DNA of 64,000 bases from Halobaculum halobium. GTDB lineage: Archaea; Halobacteriota; Halobacteria; Halobacteriales; Haloferacaceae. Below are positions 48,244 to 58,522 of this stretch, piece after piece. Below the pieces are notes generated by a model that did not search any database, had not been told where the DNA came from, and saw nothing but the letters and a program-made list of their open reading frames with translations. The DNA is taken from the NCBI RefSeq assembly GCF_030127145.1, contig NZ_CP126158.1:1674001-1738000 (forward strand). The letters are read 5' to 3'. The first letter of the stretch is position 1; each line of letters begins with the position of its first letter. A program made the translations under genes and the position numbers.

Positions 48244-49455
48244 GTGAGTACGACCGTGGTCGAGGCGCTCTTGATAATCGGTGTGATCGTCGCGGTGTTC
48301 GTCGGCTTCAACATCGGCGGATCCTCGACGGGCGTCTCGTTCGGCCCGGCGGTCGGCAGCGGCACCCTCTCGAAGACGACGGCGGCGGCGCTCATGTCGG
48401 TGTTTGCGCTCGCGGGCGGATGGACGGTCGGCCGCAACGTCATCGACACGATGGGCGGGGAGATCGTCCCGTCGTCGGCGTTCACCCTGGCCGCGAGCGT
48501 CGGGGTGCTCTTCTTCGTGGGAGTGGCGCTGCTGATATCCAACACGTTCGGGGTCCCGGCCTCGACGTCGATGACCGCCGTCGGCGCCATCGCGGGCCTC
48601 GGTGCGGCGACGGGGACGCTCAACGCGGACGTGATGTTGCGGATCGTCGGCTGGTGGCTCGTCGCGCCCGTCGTCGCGTTCTGGATCTGCGCGGTCGTGG
48701 GCCGGTACTTCTACCCGTATCTCGACGCCGCCTTCGCGATCGACCGATCAGCCGGCGGCGTCGTCGAGTTCGACGGCGCACGGCCCCGGATCGCGCCCGG
48801 GGCGACCGGTCGAGAAGTCGCCGGTACGGTCGCCGTGCTCCTCATCGCCTGTTACATGGCGTTCTCGGCGGGCGCCTCCAACGTCGCCAACGCGGTCGCG
48901 CCGCTGGTGGGCAACGGCTCGGTGACGGCGAGCCAGGGCGTGCTGCTGGCGGGCGCGGCGATCGCCCTCGGCGCGTTCACCATCGCCCGCCGGACGCTCG
49001 ACACGGTCGGCAACGACCTCACCGACCTCCCGCTGCTGGCGGCGCTCATCGTCGAGGTCGTCGCGGCGAGCCTCATCACGTTCCTCTCGGCGATCGGGAT
49101 CCCCGCCTCGCTGGCGGTCTCTGCGACGATGTCGATCGTCGGCCTCGGCTGGGGGCGAGCGACTCGGACGACGACGCTCGGCGGCGCGGTCAGCGACGCG
49201 GTCGGCGGTGCACTCGGGGGCGATGAGGCGGACGACCAGCGCCAGCGCCCGGAGGTGTCGGTGAACGCACTCGCGGCCGAGCGCTCCGGCGCCGCCGACG
49301 GCGTTCCGCCGATGGGCGAGGAACACGGCGACGAACTGCTCGCCGAAGACCTGTTCGACGCCGGAACTACTGGTCGAGTCGTCTCGTTTTGGATCTTCAC
49401 GCCCACGATCTCGTTCGTCTGCTCGTACGCGCTGTTCGCGCTCGCCCCGGTGTGA
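48244..49455 (+). CDS. PiT-family inorganic phosphate transporter
   Basis: 403 aa with about ten membrane helices and the two PiT repeats: GFNIGGSSTGVSFGPAVGSG and AFSAGASNVANAVAPLVGNG. The canonical GAND of the first repeat is changed (FNIGG), as in other haloarchaeal members. An acidic loop is at about 325-370. GTG 48256 is an alternative start because the aattatatcc TATA box at about 48227-48236 would place a leaderless start there. Transport of phosphate or sulfate is inferred. Confidence 0.88.
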   Translation: MSTTVVEALLIIGVIVAVFVGFNIGGSSTGVSFGPAVGSGTLSKTTAAALMSVFALAGGWTVGRNVIDTMGGEIVPSSAFTLAASVGVLFFVGVALLISNTFGVPASTSMTAVGAIAGLGAATGTLNADVMLRIVGWWLVAPVVAFWICAVVGRYFYPYLDAAFAIDRSAGGVVEFDGARPRIAPGATGREVAGTVAVLLIACYMAFSAGASNVANAVAPLVGNGSVTASQGVLLAGAAIALGAFTIARRTLDTVGNDLTDLPLLAALIVEVVAASLITFLSAIGIPASLAVSATMSIVGLGWGRATRTTTLGGAVSDAVGGALGGDEADDQRQRPEVSVNALAAERSGAADGVPPMGEEHGDELLAEDLFDAGTTGRVVSFWIFTPTISFVCSYALFALAPV

Positions 49456-49616
49456 CGACCGGGGCGCTCGAGCTCGCAGCGGGTCGCGACCGCCGCCGAT
49501 CGCGACCGCCGGCAGCAGCAGATCGGCGGTTTTGGCCCGCCTAAAGCCCCGTTAGCTCCGATATCCCCTACGAGATAGCAACAACTAATGGTGCGGCCGG
49601 CGAAACGCAGGACGAG

Positions 49617-50006
49617 ATGCCCACGGTCGAATACCTCAACTACGAAGTGCTGGACGACAACGGCTGGGACATGGACGACGACGACCTCTTCGAACAGGCC
49701 GCCGACGCTGGCCTGGACGCCGAGGACTACGGGTCCCTCGACGTGAACGAGGGCGAGTACATCCTCGAGGCCGCCGAGGCCCAGGGCTACGACTGGCCCT
49801 TCTCGTGCCGCGCCGGCGCCTGCGCGAACTGCGCGGCGATTCTGAAGGAGGGCGAGATCGAGATGGACATGCAGCAGATCCTCTCCGACGAGGAGGTCGA
49901 GGACAAGAACGTCCGTCTGACCTGCATCGGTTCGCCGCAGGCCGACGACATCAAGATCGTCTACAACGCGAAGCACCTCGACTACCTCCAGAACCGCGTC
50001 ATCTGA
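49617..50006 (+). CDS. 2Fe-2S ferredoxin (halophilic plant type)
   Basis: 129 aa. Cluster ligands C64, C69, C72 and C103 (CRAGACANC then LTCIG). The acidic insert near residues 10-40 ([20 protein letters not shown]) is the hallmark of haloarchaeal ferredoxin, adding solvation at high salt. It is the main electron carrier for 2-oxoacid oxidoreductases and may also serve the tungsten enzyme at 55 kb. Confidence 0.97.
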   Translation: MPTVEYLNYEVLDDNGWDMDDDDLFEQAADAGLDAEDYGSLDVNEGEYILEAAEAQGYDWPFSCRAGACANCAAILKEGEIEMDMQQILSDEEVEDKNVRLTCIGSPQADDIKIVYNAKHLDYLQNRVI

Positions 50007-50169
50007 GCGCGGTCTCTCGCCGAACTTCTCCGTTTATTCCCAGTCGGTAGCCGTCCGGCTGTCGACGACGCTCGGATCGAGACGGGACGGCAACGCCCGG
50101 TCGCCGTCGCGGTTTCGCGATCGAGACGCGGACGGCAACGCCTAACATCTCGGACGCGCGCGAGGGCGT

Positions 50170-51246
50170 ATGGACGTGCTCGGCGTCGCCTCCGCGGCCG
50201 ACCTCATCCGGCTTCTCGTACTCCCGGGGTTCGCGTGGGCGGCCTACCGCGACATCCGAACCCGGCGGGTCGCGAGTGCGCTGTGGCTCCCGCTGCTCGC
50301 GCTCGGCGCGCTCGCGCTCGTCGTGGAGGCGGCCGGCGCGTACCCGTTCGACGGCTACGCCGGCCGGCTGTTTCTCGTCCGGGTCGGCTTCTCGCTCCTC
50401 TTTCTCGTTCCCTTCTCGGTGCTCGCCTACCGGATGGCCGCCTTCGGCGGCGCCGACGCGAAGGCGCTCGTCGTGCTCGCGGTCGCGTTCCCGACCACCC
50501 CCGCGTACGTCGTGCCCCTGTGGATCCTGCCGGACGTGACGTGGCTTCACACCGTCGGCTTCCCCGCACACCCCTCGGCGCTCGGGGTCACGGCGATGTC
50601 GGCGCTGACGAACGCGGTGCTGTTCGGCGCCGGCTACGTCGCCCTGCTGTTCGTCTCGAACGTCGCCGCCGGCCGGCTATCGTCGGCGATGTTCGTCGGC
50701 CGCTGGACCGCGGTCGAGGACCTCCCGGACGTGCACGGCCAGCTCATCCGCGTCGACGGGCTTCGCCCGCAGCGCGGCCTCGACCTCGACGCGCTCCGGA
50801 TGTACCTCCGGTGGCGCGGCACCACGCTCGCGGCCCTCCGCGAGGCCCCCGAGGCACACCGGGACCCGGCGTCCGTCGGCGAGACGCACCCGCCGACCGA
50901 CGGCGCGGTCCACGACGGGCCGCGGACGGACGGGGGCGTCGACGACGGCGGGTTCGAGTTCCCCGAGTCGGCCGCGACGACTGATGCCGCCGCCGATCCG
51001 GGCTCCGCCGCCGGCGACGTCGACGACCCGTGGGCCGCCGAGCGGTTCCTCGACGAGATCGACGGAACGGCCTACGGCACGGCGCCGGACACGCTCCGCG
51101 AGGGATTGGACCGCGTCGCCGCCGAGGACGCGCTGTGGGTCTCTCCCGGGCTCCCGTTCCTCGTGCCGCTGTTCGGGGGGCTCGTGCTCGCGTTGACGTA
51201 CGGCGACGTGCTGACGGTCGCGCTCGGGGCGCTCGGGCTGGTCTGA
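50170..51246 (+). CDS. pibD: Prepilin/preflagellin peptidase (A24)
   Basis: 358 aa membrane aspartyl protease that cuts archaellin and pilin signal peptides. The catalytic aspartates are D28 in YRDIRTRR and D96 in GGADAK (GxGD type). Six helices are followed by a long acidic cytoplasmic part (about 220-325) and a last hydrophobic segment. The ctaacat TATA-like element about 27 nt before the ATG suggests a leaderless mRNA. Confidence 0.92.
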   Translation: MDVLGVASAADLIRLLVLPGFAWAAYRDIRTRRVASALWLPLLALGALALVVEAAGAYPFDGYAGRLFLVRVGFSLLFLVPFSVLAYRMAAFGGADAKALVVLAVAFPTTPAYVVPLWILPDVTWLHTVGFPAHPSALGVTAMSALTNAVLFGAGYVALLFVSNVAAGRLSSAMFVGRWTAVEDLPDVHGQLIRVDGLRPQRGLDLDALRMYLRWRGTTLAALREAPEAHRDPASVGETHPPTDGAVHDGPRTDGGVDDGGFEFPESAATTDAAADPGSAAGDVDDPWAAERFLDEIDGTAYGTAPDTLREGLDRVAAEDALWVSPGLPFLVPLFGGLVLALTYGDVLTVALGALGLV

Positions 51247-51344
51247 TATCGCCGAGGTTCCGCCGGTCCCCGACTCGGTCACGCGGGCGGAGCCGCGCCG
51301 GCCACGCACAAGACCTATTCGCCGCAGTCCCGACGTTCGGACCG

Positions 51345-51740
51345 ATGAGTGATCCCACGCCCGACGCCGAGCCCGCCGACCGGCTCGCTGTGGACTTCGG
51401 CGACGACGGTCTCGTCCCCGCCGTCGCACAGGACGCCGACTCCGGCGAGGTGTTGATGCTCGCGTACGTAAACCAGGAGGCGCTCGCCCGCACGCGCGAG
51501 ACCGGCCGTGCCCACTACTACTCGCGCTCCCGCGACGAACTGTGGGAGAAGGGCGCGACGAGCGGGCACACGCAGGACGTCCGCGAGGTCCGCGTCGACT
51601 GTGACGCCGATACCCTCCTGTATCTCGTCGATCAGGCCGGCGGCGCGTGCCACACCGGGCACCGCTCGTGTTTCCACCGCACGCTCGAGGGCGACCACGT
51701 CGGCGAGCGCGTGTTCGAACCCGACGCGGTGTACGAGTAA
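51345..51740 (+). CDS. hisI: Phosphoribosyl-AMP cyclohydrolase
   Basis: 131 aa, third step of histidine synthesis. [20 protein letters not shown] and [19 protein letters not shown] are signature parts; zinc cysteines are in [10 protein letters not shown] and [12 protein letters not shown]. HisE is not fused, as normal in archaea. A coiled-coil gene follows 3 bp later. Confidence 0.97.
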   Translation: MSDPTPDAEPADRLAVDFGDDGLVPAVAQDADSGEVLMLAYVNQEALARTRETGRAHYYSRSRDELWEKGATSGHTQDVREVRVDCDADTLLYLVDQAGGACHTGHRSCFHRTLEGDHVGERVFEPDAVYE

Positions 51741-51743
51741 CGG

Positions 51744-52949
51744 ATGGCACGTGACGCCGACGCGACCCCGGACCCGAACGTGACCTCCGAGCCGACTACG
51801 TCCCCGGACCCGCTCCCGGACGCCGAGCGCGACGCGGCCGCGCTCGCAGCGACGCTCCGTGAGGCCCGCGAGCGACGGGACGACGCCGTCGACGCCGTCG
51901 AGGAACACGGCGAGTCGACGCTCTCGACCGTCCGCGACGCCGTTCAGCGCGCGGACCGCCTGCTCGACCGCTACGTCGACTCGGCGACCGGGACGGGCGA
52001 CTTCCAGGCGTACGTCGAGTTTCAGGGCGAGTTCGCGGCCGTCGTCGAGGACCTCGACGAGGACGTCCCCGGGCGGGACGCGTTCGAACGGGCCAACGAG
52101 GCCGTCGACGGCCGTCGACTCTCCGAGTCGGACTTCGAACGCGCCCGCGAGGCGCTCTCGCCCGCCCGCGAGCTCGCCGGACGGCTGGCCGAGCGCGAGG
52201 CCGCCGAGGCGGCGCTCCACGACGCCGAGCGGGACGCCACGCGGCGGGTCGACGCGCTGGACGACCGGATCGCGGAGCTGGAGCGGCTCGTCGAGCTGGG
52301 GGAGGCGGATCTGACCGCGCCCACCGGGGAGCTTCGCGAGCCGATCGCCGCCTACAACGACGCCGTCGGCGACGCGTTCGACGACTTCCGCCGGGAGTCG
52401 TCCGCCCGCGAACTGCTGGCGTTCGTCGCCGACGCGGCGGAGACGCCGTTCGTCGACTACGCCGCGCCGCCGCCGGAGCTGCTCGCGTTCCTCGACTCGT
52501 CGCCCGCGGACGGGGCGGCGCTTCCGGACCTCCTCGAGTACGCCGACTACTCCGCCTCCAAGCTCGACCACTACGTCGACGACCCGGGGGCGTTCACGGC
52601 GCGGGTTCGACCGCACCGGACCTACCTCGAACGGCTGTCCGCGGAACCGCTCACGGTCGACTGGCCGCCGCCGGCCGCCGAGACGCTCCGGTTCCAGCGC
52701 GAGGAGCTCGTCTCGGTCGTCGCCAAGTTCGCGCCGGAACCGACCGTCGCCCGCGCCCGCGAGCTGCGGGAGGCCGCAGACCACCCGGAGTACGAGCGAC
52801 TCCGCCGCGCCGCGGAGGCCGAGGCGGAGCTGTCGGACGAGGAGGTCGAGCGCGTCGCCTCGGGCGAGGCGGCCGCGGAGCTGGCCGAGGCGCGCGACCG
52901 TCGCGAGTCACTGGCGGCGACACTGGACGAGACAGGCGAGGGCGAGTGA
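51744..52949 (+). CDS. Coiled-coil protein, unknown
   Basis: 401 aa, very acidic, almost all alpha-helical with heptad-like Glu/Ala/Arg/Leu patterns (about 25-200 and 330-395). The centre has conserved-looking VDYAAPPPELLAFLDSSPAD and ADYSASKLDHYVDDP. It fits an uncharacterised haloarchaeal family (I believe DUF7118). No membrane segments. Likely co-transcribed with hisI. Function unknown. Confidence 0.8.
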   Translation: MARDADATPDPNVTSEPTTSPDPLPDAERDAAALAATLREARERRDDAVDAVEEHGESTLSTVRDAVQRADRLLDRYVDSATGTGDFQAYVEFQGEFAAVVEDLDEDVPGRDAFERANEAVDGRRLSESDFERAREALSPARELAGRLAEREAAEAALHDAERDATRRVDALDDRIAELERLVELGEADLTAPTGELREPIAAYNDAVGDAFDDFRRESSARELLAFVADAAETPFVDYAAPPPELLAFLDSSPADGAALPDLLEYADYSASKLDHYVDDPGAFTARVRPHRTYLERLSAEPLTVDWPPPAAETLRFQREELVSVVAKFAPEPTVARARELREAADHPEYERLRRAAEAEAELSDEEVERVASGEAAAELAEARDRRESLAATLDETGEGE

Positions 52950-53001
52950 GCGGCGCGGTCGCCGCACCGTCGGTAGGTGACGGCCGCGGGGACGAACTAC
53001 T

Positions 53002-53553
53002 TCACAGCGCCCGCGTCCCGTCGTCGACCGACAGCACCCGCGCGTACACCGCCGTCGGGTACGACGTCCCGTCGGCCTCGAACGCGGAGGTACCGATCCG
53101 CTCGAACCCCCGCGCCTCATAGAACTCGCGCGCGTCGCGATTCTCGGTGAACGTCTCCAGCGCCAGTCGGTCGAACGCGTCGGGGACGCGGTCGACGACG
53201 CCGTCGAGGAGCGCCGACCCGACGCCCGCCCCCTGCGCGTCGGGGGCGACGTACAGCGCCCGCAACTCGGCGTCCGTGCGCTCGCAGAACGCCTTGCGGC
53301 CGTCGCCCCACACCGCGTCGACGAAGCCGACGACCGCCCCCGGCTTCCGGTCGACGGCGACGAGAAACGCCCGGTCCCGACCGGTGGCGCGGTCGTACCG
53401 CTCCTGGAGGTCGACGCCGTCGGGGACGGTCATCGCGTCGAGCGTGTCCGCCGGGAGGATGTCGGCGTAGGCGTCGCGCCAGGCGTCGCGGTTGACGACT
53501 AACGCCGCGCGGAACTCCGTCGGGGACGCCACGGGACGGACCTCGATGTCCAT
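53002..53553 (-). CDS. GNAT acetyltransferase
   Basis: 183 aa. RALYVAPDAQGAGVGSALLD is the acetyl-CoA-binding motif A; ENRDAREFYEARGFERIG is the typical C-terminal motif B. The acceptor is unknown. ATG 53553 gives the family-like MDIEVRPV opening. It follows the phosphohexomutase gene on the same strand, 74 bp away. Confidence 0.9.
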   Translation of the reverse strand: MDIEVRPVASPTEFRAALVVNRDAWRDAYADILPADTLDAMTVPDGVDLQERYDRATGRDRAFLVAVDRKPGAVVGFVDAVWGDGRKAFCERTDAELRALYVAPDAQGAGVGSALLDGVVDRVPDAFDRLALETFTENRDAREFYEARGFERIGTSAFEADGTSYPTAVYARVLSVDDGTRAL

Positions 53554-53627
53554 GTGCGTCTCTCCGAGTCGGCGGGAGGAAAGGATTCGGGGGGAAGAGA
53601 GACCAGCTGTCGGCGGCGAACGGCCGG

Positions 53628-55001
53628 CTACGCGGTGTCGGCCTTCGCTTCCTGCAGCGCCTGGCGGACGCCCCGGGCCAGCGCCGCGGCGCGCTCGGGG
53701 TCGGCGGACTCGGCGTACACGCGCACCTTCGGCTCGGTGCCGGAGGGGCGCACGAGCACCCAGGCGTCGCCGTAGTCGAGGCGGTAGCCGTCTTTCGTGT
53801 CGGGCTCGGCGTCGGCGGCGGCGGCGTACGCCTCGGCGGCCGCGAGCATCGCCTCCAACTCTGCGTCGGAGTCGTACGAGAGGTTCTCGCGGACGTTCGT
53901 GTAGTCGGCGTACGGCGCGACGATCTCGCTGACGGCGGCGTCGCGCTCGGCCAGCAGTTCGAGGAACTTCGCGGCGATGAACGCGCCGTCGCGAACCAGC
54001 CGGTAGTCGGGGAAAAAAATCCCGCCGTTGCCCTCGCCGGCGATGGGGACTGACTCGCCCTCGCGCCACAGCTCCTTGATCCGGGTGATGATGTTCGTCG
54101 AGCCGATGGGCGTCAGATCCAGGTTTGCGCCCGCGGCCGCACACACGTCGACGAGGCGCTGAGAGACGTTCACCGCGGCGACGGTCGTGTCGCCCTCACC
54201 GAGATCGCGGGCGGCAAGCGCCGCCAGCGAGGCGTCCCCCTCGACGTACGAACCGGTCTCGTCGAAGAAGATGGCGCGGTCGGCGTCGCCGTCGTGGGCG
54301 ATCCCGACGTCGGCGTCGGCGGCGCGCACGAGTCGCCCGAGGTCGTCGAGGTTCGCCTCGACGGGCTCGGGGTCGCGACCGGGGAAGTGACCGTCCGGCT
54401 GGGCGTTCACGGTGACGACGTCGCAGCCCAACTCGCGGAAGAACTCAGGCGAGGTGAGCGCGCCGGCGCCGTGGCCGGGGTCGAGCGCGACGGTGAGGTC
54501 GGCGTCGGCGACGGCGTCGCGGTCGATCGCGTCGAGCATCTCCGCGACGTAGTCGTCGTTGGCGTCGGGCACGCGGCGGGAGCCGCCCATCCGGTCCCAC
54601 GACACCGTCGTCGGCTCCTCTGCGAGGAGGCGCTCCTCGACGACTTCGAGTCGGTTCACCGGCAGCTCGATTCCGTCGTCGCCGACGAGCTTCACCCCGT
54701 TGAACTCCGGCGGGTTGTGCGACGCGGTGATCATCACCCCGGGCACCGCCTCGACCTCGCAGTAGCGGACGAGGCTCGGGGTGGGAACGACGCCCAGTCG
54801 CTCCACGTCGACGCCGGCGGCGGTGATCCCGGCGGCGGCGGCGTCGGCGAACGTCCGCCCGGAGGTACGGGTGTCGCGGCCGAGGGCGACGCGCTCGGCG
54901 TCCCACGTCGCCGCCGCGGCCGCGGCCACCCGGGAGACGAACTCCGGGGTGAACTCCTCGCCGACGACCCCGCGGGTGCCGCTCGATCCGAAGACCTTCA
55001 T
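53628..55001 (-). CDS. glmM: Phosphohexomutase (phosphoglucosamine mutase type)
   Basis: 457 aa alpha-D-phosphohexomutase. The phosphoserine loop TASHNPPEFNG (about residue 93), metal loop DGDADR, sugar loop GEGNGG and phosphate loop RPSGTEPK are in order. Archaeal members interconvert glucosamine-, mannose- or glucose-phosphates; the exact sugar cannot be fixed. ATG 55001 gives MKVFGSSGTRG, the standard N terminus. Confidence 0.92.
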   Translation of the reverse strand: MKVFGSSGTRGVVGEEFTPEFVSRVAAAAAATWDAERVALGRDTRTSGRTFADAAAAGITAAGVDVERLGVVPTPSLVRYCEVEAVPGVMITASHNPPEFNGVKLVGDDGIELPVNRLEVVEERLLAEEPTTVSWDRMGGSRRVPDANDDYVAEMLDAIDRDAVADADLTVALDPGHGAGALTSPEFFRELGCDVVTVNAQPDGHFPGRDPEPVEANLDDLGRLVRAADADVGIAHDGDADRAIFFDETGSYVEGDASLAALAARDLGEGDTTVAAVNVSQRLVDVCAAAGANLDLTPIGSTNIITRIKELWREGESVPIAGEGNGGIFFPDYRLVRDGAFIAAKFLELLAERDAAVSEIVAPYADYTNVRENLSYDSDAELEAMLAAAEAYAAAADAEPDTKDGYRLDYGDAWVLVRPSGTEPKVRVYAESADPERAAALARGVRQALQEAKADTA

Positions 55002-55219
55002 TCGGTTCGTGGGTCCGACGGCCGGCGGGATAGTGGTTCCGAACCGCCGCGTACCCGCCTCGGTCCGCCGTCCTCCCGCCTCCGGCGACATCGGAGAGTC
55101 AGCGGCGGCGACGGAGGCCGTTCGCGGCGGCGACGTGAGTGGTCCGCGGCTGCAACGTAGGCCGTCCGCGGCGGCGAGCGGCAGCGGGATTTACCATCTT
55201 CGACAGGGAATCGGGAGGT

Positions 55220-56908
55220 ATGATTCACGCGACCGGTCCGCTGGTGACGGTCGACCTCGACGCCCGCGAGGCGACCGAGACGGACATCGACGACACGCTC
55301 GGCGACTTCGTCGGCGGCCGCGGCGTCGCGACGAAGCTGGCGTTCGACCGGATCCCGTTCGACGCCGACCCGCTCGGTCCGGAGAACCGCGTCTACCTCT
55401 CGACGGGCCCGCTCCAGCACTCGCAGATGAGCTTCACCGGGCGGATGAACATGACGAGCGTCTCCCCGTTGACCGACGGCCTCGCCTCATCGAACGCCGG
55501 CGGGTTCCTCTCGCGAAACTTCACGGGGACGGGCTATGCCGCCGTCGAACTGCGCGGCGCCAGCGACGTTCCGCTGGCCGTCCACGTCCGCGAGGAGGGC
55601 GTCGAGTTCGAGGAGGTGCCGGAGCTGGCGGACGCGGAGGTCCCCGCGGTGACCGAGTGGGCCGAGGAAACGCACGGCTTGGAGGCCGAACACCTCGCGT
55701 GTATCGGCCCCGCCGGCGAGCACTTGGTTCGCTACGCGTGCGTGATGACCAGCGAGACGCGCGCGTTCGGCCGCACCGGCATGGGCGCGGTGCTCGGCAG
55801 CAAGAACGTGAAAGTGCTCACGTTCGACGGCGATGCAACCGCGGACGTGGAAATCGATCCGGTGCAGACGGATATCCACCGCGAGGCAGCCACGTCGGAC
55901 CACATCATGAAGCGGCAGGGGACGACAAGCGTCACCGAGTACGCCAACGAGGTGGAGGCGCTGCCGACGGACTACTTCGCTCGCACTTCCTTCGAGGGGG
56001 CGGAGGGCATCTCTGGCGACGCCGTGGAGTCGAAGAAACACAAGAAGGGGACCTGCTCGCAGTGCGCGTTCGCGTGTAAGCTCCCCACCCGCGATGAGGC
56101 CGCCGGCGTGGAGACGGAGGGCCCGGAGTTCGAGACGGTGATGGCGTGGGGGTCGAACCAGCTCGTCGACGACGTGGTCGAGGTGATGAAGGCCAACGAT
56201 CGCTGTGACCGCCTCGGTGTCGACACCATCTCCGCGGGCGACACGATCGCCGCGTACCTCAAAAGCGAGGACGACCTCGGGAACCCGGAGCGCGCTCGCG
56301 AACTGCTCGGGAAGGCGGCCCGCCGCGAGGGCGAGGTCGGCGACCTGCTCGCGGAGGGCGTCCACCGCGCTGCTCCCGAGTTGGGCGTCGAAGACTGGTC
56401 GGTGAAGGGGTTGGAGTTCGCCGCCCACGACGGGCGTACCCTCAACGGACAGGGCCTCTCGTTTGCCACCTCGAACCGTGGCGCCGACCACATGTACGCC
56501 AGCTTCTACTCGAAGGAGTACCCCCTCGTCGACAAGGAGCAGGCGGTCGACAAGCGCGGGCTCGACGGGAAGGCGCCCCTGGTCGCCGCCGCGGAGAACC
56601 ACAACGCGGCGCTCGACTCCGCGGTCGCCTGCAAGTTCAGCCGGGACTTCCTGACCGAAGAACGGTTCGGGGCGCTGTTGGACGCGGACTACGACGACCT
56701 GCTCGACGTGGGCGCCCGCGTCGTCGAGTTGGAGCGGGCGTTCAACAACCGCCGCGGCTTCGACCGCGCGGACGACGCGCTCCCGTACGACATCGAGGGG
56801 TTCGACGACGCGCTCGACGAGTACTACGAGGTTCGCGGCTGGCGCGTGGACGGGGTCGTTCCGGGGCTCGGTGAGGCCGACGCCGACGCCGCAACCGCCG
56901 ACGACTGA
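55220..56908 (+). CDS. aor: Tungsten aldehyde ferredoxin oxidoreductase
   Basis: 562 aa, oxidises aldehydes to acids with ferredoxin as acceptor. The 4Fe-4S ligands are C279, C282 and C286 (CSQCAFAC) and C471 (VACKF). Pterin-cofactor loops such as GGFLSRNFTGTGY are present. The N terminus shows the AOR beta domain (LVTVDLDAREATET). A GGAGG lies only 2 nt before ATG 55220, too close to help; a gatttacc TATA-like box about 30 nt upstream fits a leaderless start. Confidence 0.95.
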   Translation: MIHATGPLVTVDLDAREATETDIDDTLGDFVGGRGVATKLAFDRIPFDADPLGPENRVYLSTGPLQHSQMSFTGRMNMTSVSPLTDGLASSNAGGFLSRNFTGTGYAAVELRGASDVPLAVHVREEGVEFEEVPELADAEVPAVTEWAEETHGLEAEHLACIGPAGEHLVRYACVMTSETRAFGRTGMGAVLGSKNVKVLTFDGDATADVEIDPVQTDIHREAATSDHIMKRQGTTSVTEYANEVEALPTDYFARTSFEGAEGISGDAVESKKHKKGTCSQCAFACKLPTRDEAAGVETEGPEFETVMAWGSNQLVDDVVEVMKANDRCDRLGVDTISAGDTIAAYLKSEDDLGNPERARELLGKAARREGEVGDLLAEGVHRAAPELGVEDWSVKGLEFAAHDGRTLNGQGLSFATSNRGADHMYASFYSKEYPLVDKEQAVDKRGLDGKAPLVAAAENHNAALDSAVACKFSRDFLTEERFGALLDADYDDLLDVGARVVELERAFNNRRGFDRADDALPYDIEGFDDALDEYYEVRGWRVDGVVPGLGEADADAATADD

Positions 56909-56910
56909 GG

Positions 56911-56990
56911 CGAGACGCGAGCGGCGCGCGGTCGAGTCTGCGAGGCCGCGAACGGCGAAGCCGAAAGCGAACGGAGTGAACGAGCGTCTC
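56911..56990. repeat. Inverted repeat after aor
   Basis: cgagacgc (56911-56918) and gcgtctcg (about 56983-56990) form an 8-bp stem around a GC-rich stretch with the gcgaacggagtgaacgagcg motif often seen between haloarchaeal genes. It may help end transcription. Confidence 0.35.
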
Positions 56991-57055
56991 GGATGGGCGG
57001 CCCGGGCGAGCGCTGCCGAACGCCTCGATTTCACCCCTGATACGCGGGGGCGAAC

Positions 57056-57063
57056 GGTTATGG
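57056..57063 (+). promoter_or_regulatory. TATA box of the 30-aa gene
   Basis: ggttatgg is centred 27 nt before the ATG at 57086, the usual leaderless spacing. Confidence 0.6.
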
Positions 57064-57085
57064 GGCGACGCGGTTCCGGATCGAT

Positions 57086-57178
57086 ATGAACATGAAGCAG
57101 ATGTCGGCACTCTCCGTCGGGATGCTGTGCGTGCTGGCGCTGGGGGCTGCCGCGCTGGTCGCTGTGCAGGTGATCTGA
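57086..57178 (+). CDS. 30-residue single-helix membrane microprotein
   Basis: Reads MNMKQMSALSVGMLCVLALG then AAALVAVQVI and stops at TGA. A short positive N terminus precedes one membrane helix with one Cys. Its own TATA box at leaderless spacing supports expression. It stands alone between aor and the beta-CASP gene. I recognise no family. Confidence 0.6.
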   Translation: MNMKQMSALSVGMLCVLALGAAALVAVQVI

Positions 57179-57247
57179 CGGCGCCCGGCGCGACGCCGTC
57201 GCGGCGAACCGACGGACCCAACCCCGCCCAGCGCCTGGCTTCGGTCG

Positions 57248-58486
57248 ATGGAGATCCAGTTCCTCGGCGGCGCCCGCGAGGTGGGTCGCTCGGCGATCCT
57301 CGTCGACGACGCGCTCCTCCTCGACTACGGGATGCTGACCGGGGAGCCGCCGCAGTACCCCGTGGGCCGGCCCGAACCCGACGCGGTCGTCGTCAGCCAC
57401 GGGCACCTCGATCACGTCGGCCAGGTGCCCGCTCTGCTCCGGGGCGACCGTCGCCCGCCGATCCACTGGACGCCGCCGACGGCTGAGCTCGCTCGGGTGC
57501 TCGCGCGCGATACGCTGAAGCTACGCGGCTACGACTGCACCTTCACCGAGAGCCACGTCCAGCGCCTCGGGGAGGTCGGACGGCGCCACGGGTACGGCGA
57601 GCCCTTCGTCGTCGCGGCCGGCGGCACCGACTACGAGGTCACGTTCTACGACGCCGGCCACATCCCCGGGAGCGCGCACGTTCTCGTCGATGACGGGGAC
57701 GCCCGACTGTTGTACACCGCCGACTTTCACACCGACGACACCCGCCTGCTGTCGGGGTCGACCGCGCGGCCCGACGCCGACGCGGTGATCTGCGAGAGCA
57801 CGTACTCGGACGTGACTCACGAGGACCGCTCGCGCGTCGAAGAACGGTTCGTCGAGACGGTCCGCACCACCCGATACGAGGGCGGTACCGCGTTGGTCCC
57901 TGCGTTCGCCATCGGCCGCACACAGGAGGTGCTGACGGTGCTCGCGGACACCGAGATCCGACCGTATCTCGACGGGATGGGCCAGCGCGTCACCGACATC
58001 GTCCGCGACTACCCTGACTTCGTCCGCGACCCCGACGCCCTCCGGCGGGCGAAGTCGGGCGCCAGGTACGTGACCGGAGCGCAGGGCCAGCGCGAACGCG
58101 TCGCCGCCGACAACGAGGCCATCGTCACGACCTCCGGGATGCTCTCGGGCGGCCCCGTGATGAGCTACCTCCCGATGCTGCGCTCGGACCCGACAAACCG
58201 GGTGTGTCTCACCGGGTACCAGGTCGAGGGGACGAACGGCCGAACGCTCCTCGAACACGGTCGCTGCGAGCTGAACGGCGGCGTCGTCCCCGTCGCCGCC
58301 CGCGTCGAGCTATTCGACTTCTCCGCGCACGCCGACCGCGACGGCCTCCGGTCGTTCCTCGACGACTACCGCGGCGCGACCGTGCTCGTCAACCACGGCG
58401 ACCGGTGTCCGGCGTTCGCCGAGGAACTGCGCGCGGACGGGTACGACGCCGCGGCGCCCGATCTCGGCGAGCGCGTGACGGTGTGA
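57248..58486 (+). CDS. Beta-CASP metallo-beta-lactamase nuclease
   Basis: 412 aa. HGHLDH (51-56) is the metal-binding HxHxDH; DAGHIPGSAH, YTADFHTDDT and FDFSAHADRDGL follow as motifs of the MBL and beta-CASP domains, with VLVNHGD near the end. There is no KH domain, so it is the short archaeal CPSF/RNase J-like class. Likely an RNA endonuclease or exonuclease. Confidence 0.92.
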   Translation: MEIQFLGGAREVGRSAILVDDALLLDYGMLTGEPPQYPVGRPEPDAVVVSHGHLDHVGQVPALLRGDRRPPIHWTPPTAELARVLARDTLKLRGYDCTFTESHVQRLGEVGRRHGYGEPFVVAAGGTDYEVTFYDAGHIPGSAHVLVDDGDARLLYTADFHTDDTRLLSGSTARPDADAVICESTYSDVTHEDRSRVEERFVETVRTTRYEGGTALVPAFAIGRTQEVLTVLADTEIRPYLDGMGQRVTDIVRDYPDFVRDPDALRRAKSGARYVTGAQGQRERVAADNEAIVTTSGMLSGGPVMSYLPMLRSDPTNRVCLTGYQVEGTNGRTLLEHGRCELNGGVVPVAARVELFDFSAHADRDGLRSFLDDYRGATVLVNHGDRCPAFAEELRADGYDAAAPDLGERVTV

Positions 58487-58522
58487 CTCGCGCCCGACGC
58501 AACCTCCAATATCGAATGGCCC

